DNA from: Gammaproteobacteria bacterium
GTDB lineage: Bacteria > Pseudomonadota > Gammaproteobacteria > Francisellales > CACEW01
NCBI GenBank assembly: GCA_030652335.1
Contig: JAUSAW010000007.1
Coordinates: 62,001-126,000, forward strand
Reading direction: 5' to 3'
DNA: 64,000 nt
The notes below the pieces were generated by a model that was not told the origin of the DNA, did no database searches, and saw only the letters and a program-made list of their open reading frames with translations. This document shows, piece after piece, positions 54,611 to 63,737 of the stretch. The stretch's first letter is position 1. Each line of letters begins with the position of its first letter. The position numbers and the translations under genes are program-made.

Positions 54611-57064
54611 TTAAGATTTATCTCTAGCCCCAAAGGTTCTATGCCGTAACCCATAACTGCTGGAGGTTTCTGAGCTGCCTCGAAGGGGTAGAGTGCTAGA
54701 GCTAAACAGAGGAGTGGATTCTGATGAATAAGTTTCCTCATCTAAGTCCAGCCCAGTGCCCACTCCAGCTGAGGCAGCAGGCATTGCTTCCCGAATATCT
54801 GCGGTGGCTTTTCTGTCTGCATTTATTCTGTTAAAGAAGGCCGTAATTTCTGGGTGAACACTAGAATGGGTGTTTGCCATTTCAACACCAGCCCCAGCCA
54901 TTGCCGGGGTTTCTTCGATTAAAAGAGCATGCACTGCCGTTAAATCATAAACGGTAGTTAAGTCTTTAAAAGCCTCCTGGTTAGGGCTAAGTAATTCTAA
55001 GCATAGAGTAGTTAGCTCGCGCTGCTTTTCTATTTCTGGATTACAATTTATTAATGAATAAAGCGATTGGCCTGAGCTTAATTTTTCAATTAACTCTCGA
55101 GTAAGGGTAAGCGTTTTATCCAAGCCTGAGATTGATAATGGAATCCAGCTGTTATTTGCTTGTTTTTGTTTGCTATCAAAAAATTTTACTAATCCTGCTA
55201 TTTGGGGGGTTATCCGCCTTGATTTTGCTCGGTCATGACGCTCTTTTATTTCAGCTTCAGATTCTATAGTATTTGCTAAGAGCTTGATGTTAGTGAGGTA
55301 TTGAAACTCGGTATGACGATGTAAAGCGTCTAGTTCATAGCTTCCCGGATAGTTTATGACAGCTACATCAAGATAATCTATGGCAAGCTTTAGACAGGTT
55401 TCATTAAACGAAGTTTTTCCAGGCTCTTTAAGCAACTCAGCTCGTAGACCAAAATTAGCGATTATAACGCTAGCAAATAGGAATAGGCTAGATTTGGTAA
55501 GAGATTCAATAGGCAAGTTTTCTAAGAGTGTAAGAGCTGATGTAATATCATTATCAACAGGAGCTTCATGCGCTTTAATGGCTTTAATTTTTATTGTTTG
55601 AAAATTGCTTGGGCTGCTATTTGATAAAGCAAAATCAAGGGCTTTTTTTAGCATAGGATCTAGCTCAATTTGCTCGCGGTTATTCAATTGCAAAAGATAG
55701 TGATCAAGTAGAGGGGTTAATATTTCAGGATGAGTGGTTATGAGTTTGATGCGCTCAGTTTTAGCAACCTCTAAATTCAGCTCAGCCGCACGTGAAAAGA
55801 GTAAAAATGCTGACAGATGATCACTATGTCCATCGATTCCCAGCTGATACATATTTGCCCGATTATGCATGGCTATAATACAGCCACCCTTAATAGCGAG
55901 ATCAAATAAATGAATAGCAGCGGGATAATTGGGCAGATTGCCAGGCTCTCCCTTGCCGTGTTTATGCATGATTGCACGATCATGCATGGCATCAACATTG
56001 CCGCTCTGAATAGCGCGGTCAAATAAAGCACTGGCGGCAGGGTAATTAGGCCGGTTGTCGGGTTCTCCTTGGCCATGATAATACATCTGTGCACGACTAG
56101 CCATGGCATAATTATGGCCACCCTCAATAGCACGGTCATATAAAGCAATGGCAGCAGCGGGATTGGGTCGATTGCTTGGCTCTCCCTCGCCATCTCGATG
56201 CATCGTTGCACGATTATACATGGCATTAGTATTGCCACCCACAATAGCGCGATCAAATAAAACTATAGCGGCAGGGTAGTTAGGTAAACCATGAGGCTCT
56301 CCTCTACCCCTCAAATACATATAAGCACGAGCATTCATGGCTTTTATATTGCCACCTCTAACAGCGCGCTCATACAAATTATTAGCTTCAAGGTCGTTAA
56401 TAGCGCCTCCTAGACCTAGCTCATGCATCTGCCCACGAATAATCATGGCAGCATGACTGCCGCCATCAATAGCCCTCTCTAATAACTTAATGGCTTTATT
56501 ATAATTATGTTCATTGGCAAGCTCACCTTCACCGTACGCATACATACTGGCACGATTAGCCATGGCAAGGGTGTTGCCAGCAATAATGGCGCGTTCATAT
56601 AACTCAATAGCCGCGGGAATGTTAGGTTTGTTGTCAGGTTCTCCACGACCTTTCATATACATATAGGCACGATTAGCCATGGCAAGAGTGTTGCCAGAAA
56701 TAATGGCGCTATCTAATAACCTAATAGCTTCATCATAATTAGGTTTGTTGTCAGGCTCTCCATGGCCATTTTCATGCATATAGGCTCGTCCGGTCATAGC
56801 AAAAAAGTTTTTTTCGCTAATGCCATCCTCAAAGCAGCTAATTGCTAATGTATAGTCTTTTCTAAAGTGAGCCATGCAACCTTGAAGATACCTAGCCTTC
56901 GATTTAATAAGGCTATCCGTGGTCTCATATTTCATAGCAAGATAGTGATCTATTGCTTTGAGCGCAGGTTCATTATTTTCTAGTAAGCCCAACTGATCAT
57001 ATATTTGTTGGAGTTTATTAGTATCAATAACAGCTTCTTCCATTAATGATTGAACTAAGAACAT
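54611..57064 (-). CDS. Sel1-repeat protein 1 with Ser-rich tail
   Basis: An 817-aa member of a three-gene family. Residues about 65-430 are tandem Sel1-like repeats of about 36 residues (pattern AxxLxDRAIxxGNxxAMxxRAxMYxxGxGEPxNxPNYPA), an alpha-solenoid for protein binding. Residues about 480-770 form a conserved helical domain shared with the two downstream paralogues but unknown to me. A unique C-terminus of about 45 residues is Ser/Thr-rich (STPLFSSSTLPLRGSSETSS). There is no signal peptide. GGGG precedes the ATG. Sel1 proteins of intracellular bacteria often act in host-cell entry or trafficking, which is inference here. An IS element has inserted 62 bp upstream of the start. Confidence 0.85.
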   Translation of the reverse strand: MFLVQSLMEEAVIDTNKLQQIYDQLGLLENNEPALKAIDHYLAMKYETTDSLIKSKARYLQGCMAHFRKDYTLAISCFEDGISEKNFFAMTGRAYMHENGHGEPDNKPNYDEAIRLLDSAIISGNTLAMANRAYMYMKGRGEPDNKPNIPAAIELYERAIIAGNTLAMANRASMYAYGEGELANEHNYNKAIKLLERAIDGGSHAAMIIRGQMHELGLGGAINDLEANNLYERAVRGGNIKAMNARAYMYLRGRGEPHGLPNYPAAIVLFDRAIVGGNTNAMYNRATMHRDGEGEPSNRPNPAAAIALYDRAIEGGHNYAMASRAQMYYHGQGEPDNRPNYPAASALFDRAIQSGNVDAMHDRAIMHKHGKGEPGNLPNYPAAIHLFDLAIKGGCIIAMHNRANMYQLGIDGHSDHLSAFLLFSRAAELNLEVAKTERIKLITTHPEILTPLLDHYLLQLNNREQIELDPMLKKALDFALSNSSPSNFQTIKIKAIKAHEAPVDNDITSALTLLENLPIESLTKSSLFLFASVIIANFGLRAELLKEPGKTSFNETCLKLAIDYLDVAVINYPGSYELDALHRHTEFQYLTNIKLLANTIESEAEIKERHDRAKSRRITPQIAGLVKFFDSKQKQANNSWIPLSISGLDKTLTLTRELIEKLSSGQSLYSLINCNPEIEKQRELTTLCLELLSPNQEAFKDLTTVYDLTAVHALLIEETPAMAGAGVEMANTHSSVHPEITAFFNRINADRKATADIREAMPAASAGVGTGLDLDEETYSSESTPLFSSSTLPLRGSSETSSSYGLRHRTFGARDKS

Positions 57065-57126
57065 TTTGTGAGCCCCATTTATTTTATTTGCGTTAGTTTA
57101 CTATTCAAATCTTAAGGATTTATTAA

Positions 57127-58359
57127 AGGCAGATCTTTTATTGTATATAATTTGATTAAATGATCATAAAGGGTTAGAAAGCCGCAGCATGACGGATAAA
57201 CCATTAATGGACTTGATTGCTTATCGATCTAAACCAGGGGGTTTTCCCTAATTTAAGACGCACCAATCCTTTGTAATTGCTCATATCGACAAAGATTATA
57301 AGTCAGGTTCATTAAGGTAATCTTAGCTTTAGCCCTAATCAAACCTATTGATCTAATGAGCTTATGATGCATTGAGTTTTCCATAAAGCCAAACACATGC
57401 TCTACTCGAACTCTTACTTTGGAACGCCTGCTATTCTCTCTGGCTCGTTCTGAGCACTCAGGGTCGTGCAATCTAAATCGTGTTACTATTTTGCTTCTCC
57501 AACTATGGATTTTAAGGGTTTGCTCCATCACTTGCAAATAATAAGCCCCATCTGCCCACACCGCCTTATCTTCTTGAAGTTTCATCGCTTTTAGCAAAGG
57601 TTCTAAGCAACGTATATCACCTACATTGTCACTTGTTACTTCAAATCCTCTAATAAGCTTAAATACCGGGTCAATTGCGATATGGTTCTTATATCCATAA
57701 TGCCTTTGGCCTCCCTTTATTGTCCACCTGGCGTCTACGTCTTTTTGTCTGAGCTTCGCCGGCTGCTCCATAAAGGATTTGGGAATTTCGCCTTGTTTAA
57801 TCTTATCATTATCATCTTTGGAGTTACGCCGCCTTGGGGCCTCTATTAACGATGCATCCACTATCACTCCAAGCTTTGCACGCAACCCTTCGCTTGCCAA
57901 GTACTCATCAAGCTTCATAAATAAACGCTCTAACACTTCCCTAAAAGCCCATATGATCTTTTCATCAGGGACTGGATTTTCAATCGACACTTCTAAAAAC
58001 CTCATAAAGCTTAAACGGTCTTTAATTTGATATTCAGTCTGCGCATGTGACAAATTATATAGGCTTTGTAGGACCAAAACCTTAAACATTATTACTCGGT
58101 TATAGGGCTTCCTTCCCGCTGCGCTTTTTCGAACCTTATAAAACGCCATATTAATTATTGGCAAAAACAGCTTCCAGTCGATTACTTTATTTAATCTTTC
58201 CAATGGATCGCCGTGCTTGCTTAAATCATTCATACGGGAACTTAAGTCAAAGAGTGTCATTGTCATATCTCCTGCTGTGTTTAGGCCAGTATATGATAAC
58301 TTTGTCTCATTTTCTCGAGCGCATGTGGTATGCATAATGAACAATAAAAAGATCTGCCC
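57127..58359 (-). mobile_element. IS5-family insertion sequence
   Basis: A 1233-bp element bounded by imperfect inverted repeats: aGGCAGATCTTTTATTGT at the left and, read inward from the right, gGGCAGATCTTTTTATTGT. Both ends are flanked by TTAA (57123-57126 and 58360-58363), a likely target-site duplication. It contains one transposase gene and separates sel1 gene 1 from the remnant at 58368. Confidence 0.85.
57253..58260 (-). CDS. IS5-family transposase
   Basis: A DDE transposase of 335 aa. Catalytic residues appear in VIVDASLIEAPRRR (first Asp), WADGAYY (second Asp) and RVEHVFGFME (Glu). The N-terminal DUF772-type domain carries GRKPYNRVIMFKVLVLQSLYNLS. AGGAG lies 8 nt before the ATG at 58260, which I prefer over an in-frame ATG at 58344 that would lie in the terminal repeat. 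The frame is intact, so the element may still be active. Confidence 0.93.
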   Translation of the reverse strand: MTLFDLSSRMNDLSKHGDPLERLNKVIDWKLFLPIINMAFYKVRKSAAGRKPYNRVIMFKVLVLQSLYNLSHAQTEYQIKDRLSFMRFLEVSIENPVPDEKIIWAFREVLERLFMKLDEYLASEGLRAKLGVIVDASLIEAPRRRNSKDDNDKIKQGEIPKSFMEQPAKLRQKDVDARWTIKGGQRHYGYKNHIAIDPVFKLIRGFEVTSDNVGDIRCLEPLLKAMKLQEDKAVWADGAYYLQVMEQTLKIHSWRSKIVTRFRLHDPECSERARENSRRSKVRVRVEHVFGFMENSMHHKLIRSIGLIRAKAKITLMNLTYNLCRYEQLQRIGAS

Positions 58360-58367
58360 TTAAACGG

Positions 58368-58570
58368 TTATTTACCTGCGGATATACTTTCAGCAATACC
58401 AATGGTGGCTTTTCTACCTGCATTTATACTGGTACAGAAGGGCGTAATTTCTGGTGAATTGTTAAGGTGGATGCCCTCCACTCTAGCACCGGCCCCTGCT
58501 ACTGGTAAGGTTTCATCAATTAAAAGCGCGTGCCCGGCAGTTAAAGCATGAACAGCCAGTGGTCTTTAAA
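58368..58570 (-). pseudogene. Remnant of a sel1 gene 3' end
   Basis: Translated on the minus strand, the last 29 codons before the TAA (58368-58370) read SPEITPFCTSINAGRKA..., closely matching the C-terminus of the intact Sel1 proteins (HPEITAFFTRINADRKA). Further upstream, ALTAGHALLIDETLPVAGAGA matches LTAGQALLIEETPAMAGAGV. The similarity stops near 58570, where it joins mrp-like sequence. No start codon and no repeat region remain. Confidence 0.85.
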
Positions 58571-58580
58571 TAAAACAGGG

Positions 58581-58819
58581 CGCGATCGACTTCAAGTTTC
58601 GATAATGCATCATCAGCATGGATAAGCGTAATGAGGTCTTGCCGAATGTGTTCGGCAAAACTTTCTACTGAGAAGCCAAATTCTAATTCAATTAATAGTT
58701 TATTATTTTCAAAAGCTATTTTTTTTAAGGGCTTTGGCGCTAATTAAGTCTTGATCCAGGTAAGGTACTATAAAAGCATTTAGCAAGGATTCGATGATGT
58801 GTTGGCGTTGATCTGTCAT
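58581..58819 (-). pseudogene. Frameshifted duplicate of the mrp 5' end
   Basis: Begins ATGACAGATCAACGCCAAC at 58819 and follows the first 80 or so codons of mrp ([26 protein letters not shown]). One extra A in the poly-A of the LKKIA codons then shifts the frame to a TGA. The remainder still aligns at the DNA level (cgaatgtgttcggcaaa...) until about 58581. It sits at the same place relative to sel1 gene 2 as intact mrp does relative to sel1 gene 1. Confidence 0.88.
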
Positions 58820-58861
58820 GGTGGGGCCATTAGTTTAAAATGGGCTCATTCTAACATGGAG

Positions 58862-58890
58862 CCATAAGCAAACCAATGCTTTGCTTATGG
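58862..58890 (-). terminator. Hairpin downstream of sel1 gene 2
   Basis: ccataagcaaa-ccaatgc-tttgcttatgg is a perfect 11-bp stem 8 bp beyond the stop of sel1 gene 2. It has no clear U-run. A degraded copy of the same sequence lies after sel1 gene 3 (61575-61596). Confidence 0.5.
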
Positions 58891-58897
58891 CCATTAT

Positions 58898-61444
58898 TTA
58901 TTTACCTGCTGATGCACTCTCAGAAATGCCTATGGTGATTTCTCTGTCTGCATTTATCCTGGTAAAGAAGGTCGTAATTTCTGGGTGAACACTAGGGTGG
59001 GCGCTTACCATTCCAACACCAGCCCCTGCTATTGCAGAGGTTTCTTCGATTATAAGAGCCTGTCCTGCCGTTAAATTATAAACGGCTATTAAGTCTTTAA
59101 AAGCCTCGCGGCTTGGGCTAAGTAGTTCCAAGCATAAGTGATATAGTTCGGGATGCTTTTTTATTTCTGGATGGCTATTTACTAATGAATAAAGCGAGTG
59201 GCCTGCGCTTAAATTTTCAATCAATTCTCGAGTAGGGGCAAGTATTTTATCTAAGCCTGAGATTAATAATGGAACCCAGCTGTTATTTATTTGTTTTTGT
59301 TTAGTATCAAGAAATTTAAGTAAGTCTGCAATGTGAGAGGTTGCACGTCTTGATTTAGCTCGATTTTGACGCTCTATTATTTCAGTTTCAGACTCTGCAA
59401 CATTTGCTAAGAGCTTGCTTTTAGTCAGATACTGAAGTTCAGTATGCCGATGTAAAGCGTTTAATTCAGAGCTTTTTGGATAGTTAATAACAGCTACATC
59501 AAGATAGTCTAATGCAAGCTTTAGGCAAGTCGCTTTAAATAAAGATTTTTCAGGATCTTCAAGCAAGTCTGCTCTTAGACCAAAACCCCCAATTATAATG
59601 CTAACAAATAGGAATAGGCTGGTTTCAGTAAGAGATTCAATAAAGCAATTTTTTAAGAGTGTAAGGGCTGATTTGATATCATTATCAACAAGAGTATTAT
59701 GCGCTTTAATGACCTGAATTTTTATTGCTTGAGAATCGCTTGGGGTGCAATTTGATAAAGCAAAATCAAGGGCTTTTTTTAGCATAAAATCTGGCTTGAA
59801 TTGCGTGCGGTCATCCAGTTGCAAAAGATAGTGGTCAAGCAGAGAGTGCACTATTTCAGGGTGATCTGTTATAACTTTGCTGCGCATATTTTTAGCAGGC
59901 TTACTACCCGGCTCGGCATCCAGCTCAGCCGCATGTGAATAGAGTAAAAACGCTGCCAGATAATCTATATTTCCACCCAGGCCGTATTCATACATACCTG
60001 CACGACTACCCATGGCACTAGCATTGCCACGTTTAATAGCACGGTCATATAAAGCAATGGCGGCGGGATAGTTGGGCAAATTATCGGGTTCTCCATTGCC
60101 TACTTGATACATCAATGCACGAAGACACATGGCGTTATCATCGCCACGCTCAATAGCACGGTCATATAAAGCTATAGCGGCAGGATAATTGGGCAAATTA
60201 CCGGGTTCTCCGTTGCCTGCTTGATACATCAATGCACGACGAAGCATATCATTAATATTGCCGCTCTCAATAGTACGGTCAAATAAAGCAATGGCGGCAG
60301 GGTAATTGGGCAGATTGCCGGGCGTTCCTTTGCCTTCTAGATACATCCATGCACGATGAGACATGGCAATAATATTGCCGCTCTCAATAGCACGGTCAAG
60401 TAAAGCAATGGCGGCAGGATAGTTGGGTAAATTACCGGGTTCTCCATTGCCTGCTTGATACATCAAGGCACGATGAGACATGGCTCTATCATCGCCACGC
60501 TTAATAGCACGATCATATAAAGCAATAGCGGCAGGGTAATTAGGTAAATTGCCGGGCTCCCCTTTGCCATTTTTATACATCCATGCACGATTAGAGATGG
60601 CGCTATCATCGCCACGCTCAATAGCACGGTCATATAAAGCTATAGCGGCAGGGTAATTGGGTAGTTTGCCGGGTTCTCCATTGCCTGCTTGATACATCAA
60701 GGCACGATGAGACATGGCAAGAGTATTGCCACTCTTAATAGCACGGTTAAATAAAGCTATAGCGGCAGGGTAATTGGGCAGATTGCTTGGCTCCCCTTCA
60801 CCATCTTTATACATCAATGCACGACGAAGCATAGCAATAATATCGCCGCTCTCAATAGCACGGTCAAATAAAGCAATGGCGGCAGGGTAATTGGGCAGAT
60901 TGCCGGGCGTTCCTTTGCCTTCTAGATACATCCATGCACGATGAGACATGGCATCAGCATTTCCACGCTCAATAGCACGGTCATATAAAGCAATAGCGGC
61001 AGGGTAATTGGGTAGATTGCCGGGCTCCCCTTTGCCTTTTTGATACATCAATGCACGATTAGACATGGCAAGAGTATTGCCGCCCTCAATAGCACGGTCA
61101 TATAAAGCAATAGCGGCAGAATAGTTGGGTAAGTTGTCGGGCATTCCTTTGCCTTGTTGATACAGAAAGGCAAGACAGGTCATAGCAAAAGTATCATTTT
61201 CGCTAATACCTTCTTCAAAGCAGTCAATAGCCAAGGCAAAGTTATTTCTAAATGCAGCCATCCGGCCTTGAATGTATCGGGCCTTTAATTTGATAGCCTT
61301 CTCTGCACTAGCGTGTTGAATAAGGAGATAGTCATCAATTTCTTTGAGTGCAAGCGCATTGCTTTTTAATAAAATTGATTCTAACTGGTTGAATTGATTA
61401 TCATTAATTACAGGTGCTTCCATTAATTGCTTAATTAAGAACAT
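58898..61444 (-). CDS. Sel1-repeat protein 2 with near-identical repeats
   Basis: An 848-aa paralogue. After a helical N-terminus (about 1-65) it has about twelve Sel1-like repeats. Ten of them are almost identical 36-residue units (LPNYPAAIALYDRAIExGN, then AMSHRALMYQxGxGEPGN), encoded by 108-bp DNA repeats, a sign of recent expansion. The C-terminal helical domain (about 560-820) is close to that of gene 3 and ends TIGISESASAGK after an Ala/Gly-rich AIAGAGVGM. There is no signal peptide or membrane helix. The DNA repeats make copy-number change and assembly error likely. Role unknown; probably protein-protein interaction. Confidence 0.85.
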   Translation of the reverse strand: MFLIKQLMEAPVINDNQFNQLESILLKSNALALKEIDDYLLIQHASAEKAIKLKARYIQGRMAAFRNNFALAIDCFEEGISENDTFAMTCLAFLYQQGKGMPDNLPNYSAAIALYDRAIEGGNTLAMSNRALMYQKGKGEPGNLPNYPAAIALYDRAIERGNADAMSHRAWMYLEGKGTPGNLPNYPAAIALFDRAIESGDIIAMLRRALMYKDGEGEPSNLPNYPAAIALFNRAIKSGNTLAMSHRALMYQAGNGEPGKLPNYPAAIALYDRAIERGDDSAISNRAWMYKNGKGEPGNLPNYPAAIALYDRAIKRGDDRAMSHRALMYQAGNGEPGNLPNYPAAIALLDRAIESGNIIAMSHRAWMYLEGKGTPGNLPNYPAAIALFDRTIESGNINDMLRRALMYQAGNGEPGNLPNYPAAIALYDRAIERGDDNAMCLRALMYQVGNGEPDNLPNYPAAIALYDRAIKRGNASAMGSRAGMYEYGLGGNIDYLAAFLLYSHAAELDAEPGSKPAKNMRSKVITDHPEIVHSLLDHYLLQLDDRTQFKPDFMLKKALDFALSNCTPSDSQAIKIQVIKAHNTLVDNDIKSALTLLKNCFIESLTETSLFLFVSIIIGGFGLRADLLEDPEKSLFKATCLKLALDYLDVAVINYPKSSELNALHRHTELQYLTKSKLLANVAESETEIIERQNRAKSRRATSHIADLLKFLDTKQKQINNSWVPLLISGLDKILAPTRELIENLSAGHSLYSLVNSHPEIKKHPELYHLCLELLSPSREAFKDLIAVYNLTAGQALIIEETSAIAGAGVGMVSAHPSVHPEITTFFTRINADREITIGISESASAGK
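59990..61170 (-). repeat. 108-bp tandem repeat array inside sel1 gene 2
   Basis: About ten units share ggcaGGGTAATTGGGcag and aatagcacggtcatataaagc blocks at a 108-bp period. Each encodes one 36-aa Sel1 repeat, and differences are mostly in the two variable residue patches. Confidence 0.9.
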
Positions 61445-61604
61445 TTTGCTTACTCTTTTATTTAATTTACGCTAGTTTACAATCCAAACCTTAAGGTTTC
61501 CTTAAATGTGCTTATTTTTAAATAGTTTTGTATCAGCTAAAATATAGTAAACTACAGCAATGATAGAGTCACAAGTAAACAAATGCTTTGCTTATGGCCA
61601 TTAT

Positions 61605-63560
61605 TTATTTACCTGCTGATGCACTCTCAGAAATACCTATGGTGGCTTTTCTGTCTGCATTTATCCTGGTAAAGAAGGCCGTAATTTCTGGGTGAACACT
61701 AGGGTGGGCGCTTGCCATTCCAACACCAGCCCCTGCCATTGCAGGGGTTTCTTCGATTAAAAGAGCCTGTCCCGCCGTTAAATCATAGACGGTAGTTAAG
61801 TCTTTAAAAGCCTCGCGGTTTGCGCTAAGTAGTTCTAAGCATAAGTGATATAGCTCAGGATGTTTTTCTATTTCTGGATTGCTGTTTACTAATGAATAAA
61901 GCGACTGGCCTGCGCTTAAGCTTTCAATCAATTCACGAGTAGGGGCAAGTATTTTATCTAAACCTGAAATTAATAATGGAACCCAGCTGTTATTGATTTG
62001 TTTTTGTTTAATATCAAAAAATTTTAGTAAGCCTGCAATGTGAGAGGTTGCACGTCTTGATTTAGCTCGATTTAGACGCTCTATTATTTCAGTTTTAGAC
62101 TCTGCAGCATTTGCTAAGAGCTTGCTTTTAGTCAGGTACTGAAGTTCAGTATGCCGATGTAAAGCGTTTAATTTAGAGTTTTTTGGATAGTTAATAACAG
62201 CTACATCAAGATAGTCTAATGCAAGCTTTAGGCAAGTCGCATTAAACAAAGATTTCTCAGGATCTTCAAGCAAGTCTGCTCTTAGACCAAACTCCCCAAT
62301 TATATCGCTAACAAATAGAAATAGGCTGGTTTCAGTAAGAGATTCAATAGGGGAGTTTTCTAAGAGTGTAAGGGCGGATTTAATGTCATTTTTAACTAGA
62401 GCTTCATGGGCTTTAATGGCTTCCAATGTATCTATATTAGGAACGGCTTTGGAGGAATTTGATAGGGCAAAATCTATGGCTGATCTGTGAATGGGGTCCG
62501 GTGTGATTCGCGTGTTGTCATCCAATTGTAAATAATAGCTATCGAGTAATACGTGCAACATTTCAGGATAATCTTCAAAGAATTTTATTCGATCAGCCTG
62601 GGCAAGCTTGTGGCCAAGTTCAGCCGCACGATGTACTAATAAAAATGCCGCAAGATAATCTATATCCGACCCTTTGCCTTCCCGATATAATTTTGCACGA
62701 TTATACATGCATTCAGTATTGCCTAGCTCAATACCGCGATTGTATAAATCAATGGCCGCAGGATAATTAGGCTTATTATTAGGCTCACCAAGACCATGAC
62801 AATATAAATAGGCGCGATTACTTAGGGCTCCCGTAGCACCATACTCAATAGCGAGGTCATATAAGCGAATGGCAGCAGGAATATTAGGTTCATTGTCCAC
62901 TTCACCGTTGCCATGTTGATACATTATGGCACGGTTAAACATAGCTAAAGCATAGTTAAGTTTTATCGCGCGATCAAATAAAGCAATGGCCGCAGGATAA
63001 TTAGGCTTATTATTAGGCTCACCAAGACCTTTTCTATACATTATTGCACGGTTAGACATCGCCGCACTATGGTTGCAAGCAGCGGCACGATCTAATAATG
63101 CAATGCAAGCGGCATAGTTGGGTCGATTGTCAGGTTCTCCTTGGCCATTTTCAAACAGTCTTGATCTATAAAGCATTGCGTCCAGATCGTTGTGAGTAAT
63201 GGCAAGCTCAAACAAGCGGATAGCTTCTGGGTAATTAGGCCGGCCATCCGGTTCACCTTCACCAGAAAAATACATTACCGCACGAGTGACCATTGCTTTA
63301 GCCATATTCCCGCTGATACATTCCTTAAAACAATCGACTGCTACTGTATGGAATCCTCTTTTTTTAGCAATGATGCCTTGTAGAAACCTTGCTTTTAGCT
63401 TAATAGCCATGTTATCGCTGCTAACTTTTGTAACAAGGTAATCATCAACTTCTTTGAATTCAGGGCCATCATTTTCCCACGAATTAAGTTGCGCTGATAA
63501 TAGCTGTGGCATATTGAGCTCACGGCTAGGGGATTCAATGAGTAATTTAATCAAGAACAT
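61605..63560 (-). CDS. Sel1-repeat protein 3
   Basis: A 651-aa paralogue with fewer and more diverged Sel1-like repeats (about seven, residues 60-330, for example NKPNYPAAIALFDRAIKLNYALAMFNRAIMY). It has the same C-terminal helical domain as gene 2 and an identical final SASAGK. AAGGTG precedes the ATG at 63560. It is divergent from lepA, 177 bp away. The 3' half is nearly the same as that of gene 2 at the DNA level, while the repeat region is not, consistent with duplication followed by separate repeat evolution. Confidence 0.85.
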   Translation of the reverse strand: MFLIKLLIESPSRELNMPQLLSAQLNSWENDGPEFKEVDDYLVTKVSSDNMAIKLKARFLQGIIAKKRGFHTVAVDCFKECISGNMAKAMVTRAVMYFSGEGEPDGRPNYPEAIRLFELAITHNDLDAMLYRSRLFENGQGEPDNRPNYAACIALLDRAAACNHSAAMSNRAIMYRKGLGEPNNKPNYPAAIALFDRAIKLNYALAMFNRAIMYQHGNGEVDNEPNIPAAIRLYDLAIEYGATGALSNRAYLYCHGLGEPNNKPNYPAAIDLYNRGIELGNTECMYNRAKLYREGKGSDIDYLAAFLLVHRAAELGHKLAQADRIKFFEDYPEMLHVLLDSYYLQLDDNTRITPDPIHRSAIDFALSNSSKAVPNIDTLEAIKAHEALVKNDIKSALTLLENSPIESLTETSLFLFVSDIIGEFGLRADLLEDPEKSLFNATCLKLALDYLDVAVINYPKNSKLNALHRHTELQYLTKSKLLANAAESKTEIIERLNRAKSRRATSHIAGLLKFFDIKQKQINNSWVPLLISGLDKILAPTRELIESLSAGQSLYSLVNSNPEIEKHPELYHLCLELLSANREAFKDLTTVYDLTAGQALLIEETPAMAGAGVGMASAHPSVHPEITAFFTRINADRKATIGISESASAGK

Positions 63561-63737
63561 GTTTGCACACCTTATTCATTTACCTTAAGCCAGTATGGAA
63601 TCCTAAGCCTTCGATTTTAGTATACACAGTTTAAGTGCCGATTATTTTGCAAAAGCGTTAAGCTAGCTAAAATATAGTAAACTTGAGCGATATCGATTAA
63701 ACTTAGCGCAGTTTAACTTTTATAGATAAAAAATTAC

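Noticed and set aside
55873..56256. 127-aa hydrophobic minus-strand frame inside sel1 gene 1
   Set aside because: Periodic shadow frame of the Sel1 repeats; the apparent membrane helices are an artefact of frame-shifted repeats.
59990..61170. CRISPR array
   Set aside because: The regular repeats are 108 bp apart, coding and in frame, with similar rather than unique intervening sequence and no cas genes.
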